Below, one piece after another: positions 20,397 to 32,348 of a DNA stretch of 64,000 bases; position 1 is the first letter of the stretch, and each line of letters starts with the position of its first letter. The notes under the pieces are model-generated. The model did no database searches. It was not told where the DNA came from and saw only the letters and a list, made by a program, of their open reading frames with translations. The DNA lies in contig WHVD01000002.1 of the NCBI GenBank assembly GCA_015178975.1, positions 1,116,001 to 1,180,000 of the forward strand, written 5' to 3'. Source of the DNA: Hysterangium stoloniferum (taxonomy: Eukaryota > Basidiomycota > Agaricomycetes > Hysterangiales > Hysterangiaceae). Made by a program: the position numbers and the translations under genes.

Positions 20397-22916
20397 ATGA
20401 CTACGGGCAAGAACCAAACACCTAGGTCTTCATCAGTTCCGAGTAGCTCCATGCCTCATCAAAAATCCGCTAACTTAGAACCACCCCGTAACGTCACTTT
20501 GAGGAAGTCTTCGTCGACTCTCCAAGGATCAGCTCCTCTGGAGGATCCCTCTGCAGTAGTAGCTGGATCGTCAACAAACATTCCCCCCGACCCACCTGAA
20601 GAATGCTCGTAACCCGGGCAGTTGAATGCCCCTGGAGCCAATGTTGAGCCTAGTCGAGCACCCATGCCCGTTCTCAAGTTCCCTCCGAGACAGGTTATTC
20701 CTAAGCAGTTCCTCAGAGGTCATATGGTTTATGCTCAGCCCATCGACTTGCAATGGGATATGTACTACACCGATCGAATCTCCGAGGATCTGGTTACTCC
20801 TTTTGTGGAGGAGTACAATACGGATTATCCCATTTTACCAGTGACTGTAGCAGTGTGGTTAGGTCGTTACCAGGCGATCTTATCGGCGCGAGATTTATTC
20901 ACGCGACCAGGGAACCTTGAGGACTTGACCCGATCAATTCCCGAATGGTCAAATGAGGTGACAACCGCTATGGAAGGAGGAAGAAGGATTCTCAAGTGGG
21001 AGGTGTTTTCTCTATTCCTTGAAGCACTTCGTACGCATGATGATGTGTTGCAGATCCTGCACGTCCTGCTCGGCGGAGATCATGTTGTGCCTAAGGTTGA
21101 CTACCAGTACATGTACATCCGTATGTTGGAGGAGTCTCTCAATGGAGTCACGCCAAATCTACCGTTTTCATACTTCACTTTAAGGGGTCGGCTGAAGCGA
21201 AATCAAAGAAGACTCGATAAGATGGTTTTAGAGGTACTCCTCCCCTATAATGACTCAATTCAGGTCCCCGATTTGCCTATCTCCACGACTAATTCATTCG
21301 TTCGCAACCTAAATGGGTCTCCTGATACTCGTTTCCTATGTTCTCTCAACTGTCCTGTGATATTGGAGGATTTTCCGCTGGACATGAGGACACAGGTGAT
21401 ATAACGCCTTCAAGAAAAGAGGATTGAGGTCTGCGCTCCCTTTTATCAACCTCAGCTGCATCGACTCCTGAACACAACAGAGATTGAGAGACAAATCGTG
21501 ATGGAACCCGGTCCCACGCCTTTGCAGAGAGATCATCGCTCTTGCATCGCATTTGAGGGAGTTTCCAACAGCCCTAACTTCGGGAATGAGGTGACCACTG
21601 TCAGAAACCGATCGGTCGCCAGCAAGGGTCAACTGTCCTTCTCTACAGCATTCACTGAGGGTATAGCTGGCCCAGTCGCTGGTCAAAGATCGCTGAACTC
21701 AGACGGTCCCCACCATTCTCTGCTGATCACTTCGAATACCTTCTTGCCATCAGGAGGACCCCCTAGCGATTCATCTGGGAGTTCGAATACTTCAGACCGA
21801 GGAGGGAACTCAGGACGTGGGGAGCGCCACAATGGAGTGCCTAATACCCCTTTTCGAACTCCGATGCGGTCTCAAGCTAGAATGCTTATTGATGACTTAC
21901 CTAAGGACAAGAAGATCACTCTTAACACCAACGACATCAAGATCAAATGGTCTGACCTCCCTGAATATGATGGAGCCCAATCCAAGGCCTTGGATTATAT
22001 CATGGACATCATGAGTCTTGTGGAGGTATCAGACTCTTTGAGTGCGCTGTTAGGAGTTGCTCTGCCAAGACGACTCATGGGGAACGCTAAGGTCTGGTGG
22101 AGTACCCTAGACCGTGAGCATCATACTGAATTCAGTCAATTTCATGGGTCATTTCTTTGGGGCATTGTGGAAGGATTGCTTGGAACTCACTGGTGTGAAT
22201 CCTTGGCCTTAGAATGGGAAGCCATGAAATTTCGACAAGCTGGTCACGATCATGAGACACCCGTCCACTTATCCAGTGGAGAGTTAAACTCTATCATTTC
22301 CTGTACGGGTTCCACCAGGACAGAGGGGATGAGACATGCAGACTCATTCTCAACGGAATGGCTCTACCTTCTTCAAGGACAACCCATCAACGATATCATG
22401 AGTTTGCAGACTTATGCTAATAACCTGCAAGAAGCTCTGATTAACGCTTGGGTCCAAACACACCGGGAACGTTACAGGTTCCAGAAACCGCGTGTAATGT
22501 TATCAGAGGGTCAGGAATTGGATTTAAGAGTCACTGACGACTTCTCTTCACCTAACCATGTTCTCATTAGTGAGACTAACGAGAGAGGCTCGACGAGAAG
22601 GACCGTCCCTGATGCTGCTAATCCAATGCAGGGAAAGCATCATGGAAAAATGTTCTTTGAGAGGAGTAACAAGAAGAGCTCGGTCAAACCCACCAAGGAA
22701 TGTTGGATATGCGGAAGTCTGGAGCATTTCAAGATAGATTGCCCCCATGCTGGCAAAATGTCTCATTATGTCTCTATCAACAAATGCTCCACACAGGATA
22801 TGTCGGAGGAAGCTGAGGAGCAAAGGTTATATGAAGCGGTTCATGGACTATCTATACAAGGACAAGTAAATACCTCTGATGATGAATTGACTATTGTTTC
22901 CATTTATGCACCCTGA
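20397..22916 (+). pseudogene. Gypsy-1 Gag with zinc knuckle, two in-frame stops
   Basis: One frame from 20397 to 22916, interrupted only by TAA at 20610 and TAA at 21402 (each one C-to-T step from CAA). It would be about 840 residues: a Ser-rich N-terminus, a structured middle, a retrotransposon capsid-like region (22000-22450, LPRRLMGNAKVWWSTL), and a CCHC zinc knuckle near 22705 (CWICGSLEHFKIDC). The frame does not end at the TGA at 22914 but reads on into protease, so gag and pol probably formed one long polyprotein. The N-terminal region before the capsid is unusually long for this class. Confidence 0.82.
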
Positions 22917-24137
22917 GTCAGAGACAAATTAGTAAGGGAGGAAAATCGAACGACTAGTGAAGCTCTTCCATCTGAAGTCTATGTATCCATACTTGCCGCA
23001 GATTTCTTTGAAAAGGGAGACCAGTTGAGTGCTCACCGGCAGGACCTTGAAGGCCTGACCGAGAACTACCGTCATACTGGAGATTCTCATGAACAAATCA
23101 GCTCGAACTCGCTCTGTTCACCTGGAGCTGATGTTGACACATTCCCGTTTGATCCCGGAAACCCCCCAGACTTACTACCATATGATGACTCGGATTCGGA
23201 GGATAGCGACAGTGATCCGGTATTGGATTCCCCTTCGAAGCATATTCCTTGTCGAAGTGAGCGCAGGAACGTAAGCTTTTCCCTGCGCAAGGAAAGTAAG
23301 AGGCCTAGAATCCAATACCCTCATCCCAGTCGACTGATGAAGGAGGATACTACGATCCTTTATCGAAAACGGGACCCCCTCAGTGGTTACTCTAGCATAG
23401 GAGTTGCAGTGCTCCATGTTTTCGGTCATGTAGGAACTCCCGATTCACCTGAATGCATTAAAGTCCGAATGGACACGGGAGTGGATCTTTCCCTTATATC
23501 AGAGGAATTCTACAAGGGGCTGCAGGGCCTGTATAAGTTGAAACAAGCACTCAAGTTACGTCTAATCCAGCTCACGGGTAACGCTAAGGTTATCGGATAT
23601 GTTAATATTCCTATTTACCTGGAGGATGACAGTGGAATGTTACTGAAGTTCGCGGTGGAAACTTATGTCGTTAGAGGAATGACGGTGCCAATTCCTTTAG
23701 GAGAAGATTTCCATATTAATTACGAAATTGGTACTCTAAGAGATCAGCTGTTGGGATCTAGACTTATTCTCCCAGGACGACAGGGTTTTATTCCAGCCAG
23801 TTCTTCTAAGGAACCTCAACCTTTGACCTTCACCATCAACAAGGCCCCTTTCGGGAAGCATGAGAAGGAGCAACCCAAGCTCACCTCTCTTCCCGATAAA
23901 GGTGTGCATACTGAAAGAGTCACACAAGCCTTGGAGGACTGCACTATCGATCCAGAGTCAGCCAGACTAGTCCCCATTTTTGTTGAAGATCTAAAGGGCG
24001 AGGAGTGGATTGTTGAAGGAATTGTATTGCAAAATGAGGACGGTTCCATATTAGCCACACCAATCATGGCAATTTCAAGGAATAGTGCGGCAGTACCCTT
24101 GGCCAATCCATCGCCAACCCCTAAGACTATCCGATGA
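22917..24137 (+). pseudogene. Gypsy-1 aspartic protease and flanking linker
   Basis: It continues the gag frame after TGA 22914. An acidic linker (YDDSDSEDSDSDPV) is followed by a retropepsin-like region with active site VRMDTGVDLSLIS near 23470. Downstream, KFAVETYVV and GEDFHINYEIG match the flap and core of Gypsy proteases. The DTG has Val where Ala or Thr is usual. The frame ends in TGA at 24135, again one transition from CGA, and continues into RT. Confidence 0.75.
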
Positions 24138-25871
24138 GGGGAGACAATAGGGATAATCCATGACCCCGCTCGTTGGGCTCACAAGCCCAGGTCACTTGAG
24201 GAGAGGGGTTTAATGGCAGCAGGCGCGACCAAGATCGCACACCTTATTGAAAGTCTCTCTCAACTGGAGGAGGACCGTCAATTCACCTCAGAGAGGCCTA
24301 AGCCACCTGTGGAATCAGAGATTGCAGACGATTTCGAACCTCCTGGTCCTAAGGTGGCCACGTTGGCTGATAATGAGAAATTTGCCTCAGAGGGTCTTCA
24401 CAAGCTAGTCAATTTGGGACCAGATATACCAACGGAAGTCCTGCCACATCTCAGATCAGTTTTGACTGAGAACGTTAAGGCTTTCGGAGTTGATGGACGG
24501 TTAGGGCAAGTGGAATGCAGAGTCCCTGTCCCCTTGAAAGAGGGTACCCAGCCCATATCCATGCCTATGTTCCCCTCGTCCCCTGCCAATAGGAGAGGTA
24601 TAGACGAGCAAATGGATACCTGGTTCGAACAGGGTGTCATTGAGCCATCTAAAAACCCCTGGTGGGCGCTGGCCTTTGTAGTATATCGCAATGGTAAACC
24701 GCAGGTGGTCATCGACTATCGTAAACTTAATCATCTCACTGTTCCCGACGAATTCCCTTTACCACGTCAATCGGAGATCATGCAAACACTGTCGGGATCA
24801 AATGTTCTCTCTTCTTTCGACGCGCTAGCTGGGTTTACTCAATTAGAAATGTTGGAGAATGATAAGCCCAAAACAGCCTTCAGATCTCATAGAGGGCTGT
24901 GGCAATTTAAAAGGATGCCATTTGGGCTCAGAAATGGCGCCTCCACATTTCAGCGCATCATGCAAACGGTTTTAGCACCCTACTTGTGGATTTTTTGTCT
25001 GGTTTACATCGACGACATAGTAATATTCTCAGAATTGGGATGATCATCTGCTCCACCTACAGCAGGTGCTCGGCGCTATTGCTTCGGCCGGCATCACTCT
25101 CTCTCAAGAAATGATTTATTTGGATATAATTCGATTTTGTTGTTGGGACATAAGGTATCCAGGTTGGGTTTCTCGACCCACCAAGAGAAAGTTCGCGCTA
25201 TATTGGAATTGGCCCCACCCACTAAGGTTTCTGAACTGCAACGGTTCCTTGGAATGGTCCTTTACTTTTTGGCGTATATACCATTCTATTCATGGATGGT
25301 GTCCCCTTTATTCTCACTCCTAAAGAAGGGAACACCCTGGACGTGGACCACTGAACATGTCAGAGCTTATGAGGATGTTAAAGCCGCACTAGGATAAGCA
25401 CCAGTGCTGGGACATTCAGTTAGCGGGATGCCCTATCGATTGTATACGGACACTTCGGATTTTGCCTTAGGTTGTTGTCTCCAACAAGTCCAGAAGATGG
25501 CTTTAGGAGACTTGATGGACACTAAAATCTATGCCCAAGCCAAGTTAGCTTTTGACCGTGTGCAGGATGTGCCATCCTTTGTTCATCGGTATACAACCAA
25601 ACAGCCCGATATCGAGTGGTTGGATTCATGGGGACCCACTTTCGAGGCGACCGAAGTTACCGTTGAACAAGTCATTGCATATTGGAGTTGCATGCTGAAA
25701 AGCGCGGAACGTAACTATTCTGCCACTGAAGGGGAAGCATTAGCAGCAAAGGAGGGACTAGTCCACTTCCAACCCTTCATTGAAGGTAAACATGTTCTAC
25801 TCATTACAGACCTTGCAGCTCTGCAATGGGCTAGATCATATGAGAACACTAATCGTCGACTACCCACATAG
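24138..25871 (+). pseudogene. Gypsy-1 reverse transcriptase and RNase H, frameshifted
   Basis: RT motifs are clear: VIDYRKLNHLTVPDEFPLPR near 24715, DALAGFTQLEM, FKRMPFGLRNGASTFQRIM, and an intact catalytic VYIDDIVIFS near 25010. A one-base error near 25033-25040 shifts the frame before the region 25137-25397 (LLGHKVSRLGFSTHQEKV). TAA at 25395 (one step from CAA) interrupts the connection to RNase H (YRLYTDTSDFALGCCLQQV; ATEGEALAAKEGLVHF). TAG at 25869 ends the block, but the same frame reads on into integrase. The catalytic residues seem preserved, so death was probably recent. Confidence 0.88.
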
Positions 25872-27750
25872 GGGGCAATATACGCTGCATTTCCAGGTCT
25901 CAAGATTTTACACCGAGCAGGAAGAGTTCACAGCAATGTGGACCCACTGTCCAGACTCCCTCGGGTACCAGCCTTCGTGAGCCCTATTAGAGATGATTTG
26001 CAAGCTATCACCTTGACCTCTCTGGACAAGAGTACTGAGGAAAATCTATGGAAGGACGAACCTGCTAAGAAGGCGGTCTTCTCGATCATACACGATTCTA
26101 TGGAACCTTTTGGAGTAACTCAAAAGGTCCAACAGTCGGAATGGGATTCTCATAATGCAGTAAGGGACAATCAGGAGGACGAGTCTGACTTTGCATTGCG
26201 TCATCCTCAGCTGCTAATCAGTATTGAGGAGGGATACATAAAGAAATTTCTAGAGGGATACTCGAAAGACCCAGTTTTCAGAAACCTCTACGCTCTAGAT
26301 ACCCCTTCACCCAATGTGGTTGTTACTCCTTCTCACTACTTTGTGGGAGCAAACAGACTCCTGTACTGTCATGACTTGGACTGGAAAAGTCGAGTCTGCA
26401 TGCCCAGTACCATGACTAACTCTATCTTAAGGTTGGTACATGATAACCCTTTGAGGGAGCACACGCCGGAGGTCAGTGGTTGTTCAACCTGATGAAAGAC
26501 TGGTTCTTTTGGCCAAAAATGCTGCAAGATTGTGTGTCGTACCTGCGTACCTGCGACATCTGCCAAAAGGCCAAAATCGATCACACCGCTCGTCAAGGAG
26601 CCCTCAGACCTGCCGACATACCCTTTAGGCCTTTTGAAGTAGTTTCTATGGACCTGATCACTGGACTACCTGACTCGGGAAAGGATTTGTATTCAGCAGT
26701 CTTCGTCGCCGTTGATAAATTGACATATTTCGCTATTACAATACCTACTTTATCGAACCTTACGGCTGAAGGATTTGCACGAATGTTTGTCAAACAGGTG
26801 GCCAGCCCCTTCGGACTGCCCTCTCAAATAATCTGCGATTGGAACAAGAGATGGACCTGCAGGTTCTGGTGGGAAGTCTGTAAGATTTATGGTACCACCC
26901 TTGCAGGATCTTCTGCTCATCATCCCCAGACAGATGGACAGATGGAGAATATGGACGTGACCATAGAACAAATGCTTTGAGCCTATTGTGCTTCTGCTAA
27001 GGAGAGCTGGTCCCAATGGATTGAGGTGGTAGTCCACACGTACAACTCAACCGTTCACAGTTCCACGAACTATGCTCCGGCCTTCTTATTAATGGGATAC
27101 CTCCCGAGAGGGATGTCTCGAGTTCTAGGAGGTGACAAACCCCTAGTTCCTAGAGAACTATCAGACAGCCCTATGGCCAACCAATGGATTCTCGAACTAG
27201 AAAATCATCGGCAGATGGTGCGGGATTCAATCGCTCGAGCCCAAGAGATTCAAGCACGAGCGTATAACAAGAAGGAAAGACATGTAGAAGATATCTCCAA
27301 GGGAGACTCTGTATTGGTGAACCCCCACTCCCTCGAACTGGTGGAAGTCAAGGGAATGGGGAAGAAACTAATACAAAGATGGATTGGACCGTTCGAGGTC
27401 CTCGAGAAATTGAACCCTCAAGTATTTAGGCTTAAGATTCCCCCGGAGTATCCGATGCATCCAGTCATTAATCGGGACCATCTACGGAAATATCAACCCT
27501 CTCCTCCCAACCTCGGTTCAAGACCCCAACTTGAGAACCTAAGAGAGTTGAAATCAGATCATGAAGAATATGAAGTTGAAGCTATTGTTGGACATAGAAA
27601 ACAGTGAAATCGTCTGCTATTTAGGGTGTGCTGGAAAGGTTATGGACCTGAAGAGGATTCATGGTTAAACAGTACTAACCTCAGAAATGCTCCGGCACTT
27701 CTGAGGGTATACAAGGCACTGTTCAAAATCTACCGGGATATATGCGCTCG
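25872..27750 (+). pseudogene. Gypsy-1 integrase with C-terminal chromodomain
   Basis: After the linker (VDPLSRLPRVPAF) comes an HHCC zinc-binding domain (VHDNPLREH..., CDICQKAK) containing a 2-base shift near 26465. The DDE core follows: D in VVSMDLITGLPD, D in IICDWNKRW (normally DRD-type; the Arg is Trp here, fitting CGG to TGG), E in TDGQMENMD. Stops at 26978 and 27605 are both TGA, one step from CGA. The C-terminus ends in a chromodomain (YEVEAIVGHRKQ / VCWKGYGPEEDSWLNSTNLRNA, about 27560-27690). Chromodomains direct integration toward heterochromatin, which fits this repeat-rich locus. Confidence 0.88.
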
Positions 27751-27959
27751 AGGAATCATCTATTCTATCATTTATTCTATTTCTTTTGTAACTTCCTTTC
27801 AGAAACATCTCAGTCATTCAGTGAGCCATCTCATTGGCTTTTATTCTCTTTCATTTTTCTATCCCTCTGGTCGGTTGGGACAACCACTAATTGGCGGCGG
27901 ACACATTTACCCAAAACCCAGCCACAATTAATGAATCTCGTTTAACGACCAACTGAGCG

Positions 27960-28085
27960 GAGTTTCAATTCAATATATATATATAAAAAAGTACACATAA
28001 ATTCGCATAAATTTTCTTTATCTTTCATACCACATCCTTCACCTATCTACAGCCCTTCCCTCTACCTTCAACTTCACCACTTTAT
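27960..28085 (+). promoter_or_regulatory. Candidate internal promoter upstream of the Gypsy-1 extra ORF
   Basis: TATATATATATAAAAAAG at about 27975-27992 is followed by a C/T-rich stretch (CTTTATCTTTCATACC..., CAGCCCTTCCCTCTACC). That is the layout of many fungal core promoters. It lies between the end of pol and the ORF at 28197. AT-rich tracts are common here, so this is suggestive only. Confidence 0.35.
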
Positions 28086-28196
28086 CGTGCTACGCTCCCA
28101 TTCCAACAAAACAAGAAAGTCCTCCCTAAGTTCAAAAAGGTCCCACGGGCCCCGACAGCCAGTACATCCACAACCAGCGGGGGATTCATCACCCAC

Positions 28197-28831
28197 ATGC
28201 CTCGTACAGACAATGTCGAGAGCAATTGGAGTACCCAAGAACCAACCCCCCTGTCGACTTTCTCCTTTGGTGCTGAGCCGAGGTGGAATACCGGTATGGA
28301 TTGGAGTAAGCCGTTAGGGCCCTCCTTCAGACCGTCATCAGAGGAAGTCGCTGCTACTATGCGGAGGCAGGAAATGTTTATGGAAGAACACAATGCAAGG
28401 AGGCTCACCCACAAAAGAGAAAGGCACACTGAGTATAGAAGTCAACAGGAGGCAAGGGGAGCAAGAGAAGGAGTCCCCTCCAAGCGACAGCGGCGTGAGG
28501 ACAGAGCACGATTCGGAAGCAGAGCTTCCGCGCTGATCCTTCCTCCCCCCCGGGAGAGAAATGGGCTGACTTCGCGGAGACCGATGATAGTGAGGGTGGG
28601 AGGCCTTGCATTAGGATGATGGGAACCAAGAGTTGGAAGGAAAAGGAGGGTACCATCTTTTATGACTGGGAACTACTCCGACGTATTAAGTTGCAACGAA
28701 TAATCCTTACCCGGGGGGATGGTCAAGCGCTGCCCCCACGAGAAAAGGGACATCGTAGGGGACAAATCGATTTTTCCTCGGATGAGGATGAGTGTGATGT
28801 ATCTAGTATATTTTCACGAAATTACCCTTAA
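28197..28831 (+). pseudogene. Extra ORF 3' of pol in Gypsy-1 (ORF2), basic protein, function unknown
   Basis: Open from at least 28197 (in-frame sequence extends ~90 nt upstream without ATG) to a stop at 28829. There is one frame change at the C-run near 28545, where a homopolymer slip explains the switch to the frame 28616-28831. The product is ~210 residues, rich in Arg, Lys and Glu (HNARRLTHKRERH, SKRQRREDRARFG), with an acidic tail (SSDEDECDVSSIF). No known domain is recognised. It sits between the chromodomain and the 3' LTR, where most chromoviruses have no gene. It could be an element-specific third protein, or captured host sequence. Confidence 0.5.
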
Positions 28832-28856
28832 TTTTCTGGGAAATTATTTCTTTTGT

Positions 28857-30008
28857 TGTATTCTATTTTATTTTGTTCATTATTTAAAGAATTAGGTTTC
28901 CTTTTAACTTCGAATATTCAAAGCTTCGAATGACATCATATTATGTAATCGAAGCCTAGAGCGGTCGAAATATAAATATAATAAAGCCGGGTTATCTAAT
29001 TTCGAGAGACCGGGTTTTTATTATATTATATTAGTACATATATGCACATTATTATCGCGCGATCACATGACATCACGTGACGACGACGTCACGATGTGTT
29101 TACAAATCGTCACGAGTAGTTTTCGCAGCCGCCCGGCCACGTTTATTTCCGTTTCGGCGCCACGGCTTATTTTGCTTCCACCCTCGGCCATCCCAGGTTT
29201 ATTCTCTGACTCGACCGGTTCGGATCTTCGGTTCGGATCTTCGAGTCGGGTGATAGCTATGACATCATAGCGGAATTATAGAAACTTTTAGAAGCTTCTA
29301 ATAATTTCCTAATTAGTTAATTAGATATTATTAAGCAAAAATCTCTACATGTATAAAAGGAGGCCTAAATCACTGAATAAAATAATCTATTTTACTACTA
29401 TCAACAGCACCAGCTCAAAGCATATCTAATCATCCTAAGGACAAAAATAGCCTTAGTCTGATATCTAACTGCAAGCACCTACACTTGCAGCATCTTGAAC
29501 TCTTTCTCTTGAACTTAGCTAATTCATCTAAGTTCCCTCAGCTTCCCGGAAAACCTTTAGGCTTACTAATCACTTAAGTAAATCTAAATTCTCATTACTG
29601 AAATCCCTGCCCGTTTAGGTTATTCAAGAGCCCATTTTAACAGCACAGTTAATCGATCTTTAAACAAACGCTTGGATATTCGACTCTCGGACAATCTCTC
29701 TATTTATAAATCATTTAACAGCTTGTTAAATCTTTATAAATAGTAAAATAAAAGGCTACAAGAAAGCGAAGGCTTACGACAAGTTTCCGCCAACTTATTG
29801 TGCATACATTCAGCTCCCGAACCTTTATTCTCAAAGAGAACTTAACTTTCATAGAGCACGTCACTACAAGTTCATCTGAATTTGTCAAGAGACCAAACAA
29901 ATATTGACTTTAGTTGTTTAAGCTTAATAGCACAGCTAATTAATCTATCAGTATTTAAATTACTGGACCTTTATTTGTTTATTTCTTGAATCCCTTGCCG
30001 TGTCAACA
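28857..30008 (+). mobile_element. Solo LTR (1152 bp) inside Gypsy-1
   Basis: It begins TGTATTCTATTTT and ends CCGTGTCAACA, flanked by TTTGT at 28852-28856 and 30009-30013. It contains a TATA-like TGTATAAAAGG near 29350. The second half matches 17790-18480, downstream of the Copia element, so both belong to one LTR family. It contains no coding sequence. The element it came from is not in this window. Confidence 0.8.
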
Positions 30009-30013
30009 TTTGT

Positions 30014-30576
30014 TAATTATTTGAGAGAGTAAATAGCCGGATACCTTACAATGAGGAGGAAGACGAGAATAGGAATGTTGCGTACAGCGTCCGATATCTG
30101 GGAGAGGATTGCCACGAAGGGTTCCTCCTCCCATCGAAAGTTCACTTTGTAACCAGCAACCCCAACCAATGACAAATGCGGAAACTGTCATCCAAAGTAT
30201 GGAGGGGTCATCACCCTAGTCAACCATCACAGGAACGTGACCCTTCCACGATTCCAGTCCCACACCTTTCGCCAACATCGAGGCCCCCTCCCATCCTCCA
30301 CCCAGCACACACTCGCTCAGTCCCGATTCTAATGCCTCGTCTACCTCCCTCCCAAAAAGCTGTACTGGTCCCTACCCCACTTAGGATGTCCTGGCCCCCT
30401 CCCATCCTCCACCCGGCACACACTCCCTCAGCCCAACACGAACCTTCCCCAATTCCAGTCCCATGCCTTTCGCCAACATCGAGGCCCCTTCCCATCCTCC
30501 ACCTGGCACACACTCCCTCAGCCCCAATTCTGGCGCCTCGTCTCCCTCCCTCCACAAAAGCTGTACTGGTCCCGAC
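30014..30576 (+). pseudogene. Pro-rich repeat region of the Gypsy-1 downstream ORF
   Basis: The frame 30176-30576 encodes a Pro/Ser-rich sequence with a ~201 bp tandem duplication (blocks with LSPTSRP-PILHPAHT near 30270 and 30470; PRLPPS-KAVLVPT near 30335 and 30535). It is cut at 30576 by a solo LTR and most likely continues in the frame at 31423. It resembles a proline-rich N-terminus of the protein encoded there. The start codon is uncertain. Confidence 0.45.
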
Positions 30577-31417
30577 TGTTAGGATACACACACAGGCCGG
30601 GTTTCCGGAGAAACCTGCGGGATATCCGGTAGGACTTGGCTTCAGCTTATAGGCTGTGCCCTTGCTAGATCGTGTTGTCCAATTTCAAATGGACAGATGG
30701 GGATCCCAGGGAGTCTGGGCGGGGTTCGTGGGCCGTAGGTCATAAGTCAGAGGTCGTGGTTCGTGAGTCAGAGGTTGTGGGTCGTGAGTTGAGATAGTTG
30801 AGAGAGATAGATGCGCCGGAGCCCGTGGGCTCCAACTAGTGCAAGCGATGTGAATCAAGTAAGGTTTTTAGAGTGGAAAATGTTATTAGATTACTGGGAG
30901 GAATCTAAGCTAATTTTCTGACTGGATTGTATGTACAACATCTGCCAGTTTATATAGACCATGGAGTGAATGACATACCAAATCCAGTAATAATGAAATG
31001 AAACTAACAAAACATAAAACAGGAATAGTAAACACCAAATTGGTGTTAGGAATGGAACGGAACGGAGTGGAGTCCAAATCATGACAAAGCATAACCCATA
31101 ACGGGGAATGGAGCAGGAGCGGAGTCCTAAATTGTGACAGGTCATTTGACTAAAACGGGAATGGGGCTTGATTAGAGTGGTGATGGGATTCTGAGCGGGG
31201 TCCGGTGACTGATGTGTGGGATGAAGATGGACATAGACAGAGACGGAGTCCGGGGGAAGTCCGGTGACTGATATGTGTCTTAATGAGGTCAAATGTAACT
31301 AGTCTTGACGTAACGGAGTCCGGGCGGGAAATCCTATAAACAGACAATTGGTGCTTGTAGCATGTGGGGGTGTACGGATTAGTGCCCGGAGTCCGGCGGG
31401 ATTGTCCGGTCGTAACA
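30577..31417 (+). mobile_element. Solo LTR (841 bp), complete, with target duplication
   Basis: It starts TGTTAGGATACACAC and ends GGTCGTAACA (terminal TGTTA/TAACA), flanked by CCGAC at 30572-30576 and 31418-31422. It is the reference copy for the LTR family also seen at 1-649 (reverse), 2351, 54530, 60312 and 61729. CpG-rich and intact, it is probably one of the youngest insertions. Confidence 0.92.
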
Positions 31418-31422
31418 CCGAC

Positions 31423-32323
31423 CCCACTTCCGCCGTCACCGGGTATCTCTCCCGACTCTCCATATTCATATTGCATGTCCTTAGGTAGCCCTATCCACGA
31501 GCTTCCACAAGAGCGAATGGACATCAATTTGGACCCTTTTACACCGGACGTCATTGTTCCCATGACAAGTGGAAAGGCAAAGGAGATACAGAAGGCCACC
31601 ACTCCTCTCCGAGAGCGATCCCCTATTCCTGTCTCTGACAGCCCGCTTCCCCCCACTGAGCTCATCTCCACCACTTTCTGGATGCGAGTAGCTGTCAACT
31701 ACCCTTCCGAACAGTTTTCTGTCAGAAGCATACTATCACAGCTAGTGCCAGTACTTCAGCAACTGGTCCTTCAAGGGAGCCTTAAGGGTTGTCGTGGTCT
31801 TTCTCCATTGTTGGAGATAATGGAGGATTTCTATCTCTCCTTCAAGGATCCCGCAGAGGGGAAGAACTTTGTGCGAGCAGCTCGGGAGATTAAACTCTCT
31901 ATGTTCTGGCACATCATAGTGGAACCCAACTATCTGCCCCCAGACTCAGCGAGTGTCCTCTCTATTGCTGGCTTCGTAGATTTACTCGAGGCCCTCATCC
32001 TGACACCTCCCACAGAGACCACTACACAGCCACATGTTCCTGCCCCGCTACCCGCGTCTTCGTTTCCCCTCCCCAATGCTCCTCTTCTCGCGTGGATTTC
32101 CGCTCCACCGGTTAGTGTCCGTGCAGTCATTCGTTGCAGAGAGAAAGCCTACAGATGATGGGCCAACTCCTTGTACAGGGATTCCAGTGATTTGGCTTGG
32201 GCAAGAATAGCCGAGTCCTTCAGAGTAAAAAGGGAACAATGGGGAAACATCATTTTGGACCTTGGGGGATCCTCACAGGAAGCTTGGGGTGGCGTCCCAG
32301 ATGCTCTTCGACACCTTGTATAG
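31423..32323 (+). pseudogene. Extra ORF 3' of pol in Gypsy-1 (ORF3), function unknown
   Basis: The frame is open from the LTR edge to TGA at 32156, and continues in frame (WANSLYRDSSDLAWARIAES...) to TAG at 32321. The TGA is one transition from CGA. It encodes ~300 residues: a Pro/Ser-rich start, a predicted helical middle (SILSQLVPVLQQLVLQGSLKG is within it), a Pro-rich spacer and a mixed C-terminus. There is no transmembrane segment, so it does not look like an env gene. It lies directly upstream of the polypurine tract (GGGGGG, 32340-32345) and 3' LTR, so it belongs to the element. No domain is recognised. Confidence 0.5.
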
Positions 32324-32348
32324 CACATCCCTTCGAACTGGGGGGCAC

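Noticed and set aside
30220..30591. Minus-strand Gly/Arg-rich frame
   Set aside because: Reverse translation of the Pro-rich tandem repeat on the plus strand.
31364..32158. env-like gene in Gypsy-1
   Set aside because: No signal peptide, no transmembrane segment and no fusion-type motif are visible; it is kept as an ORF of unknown function.
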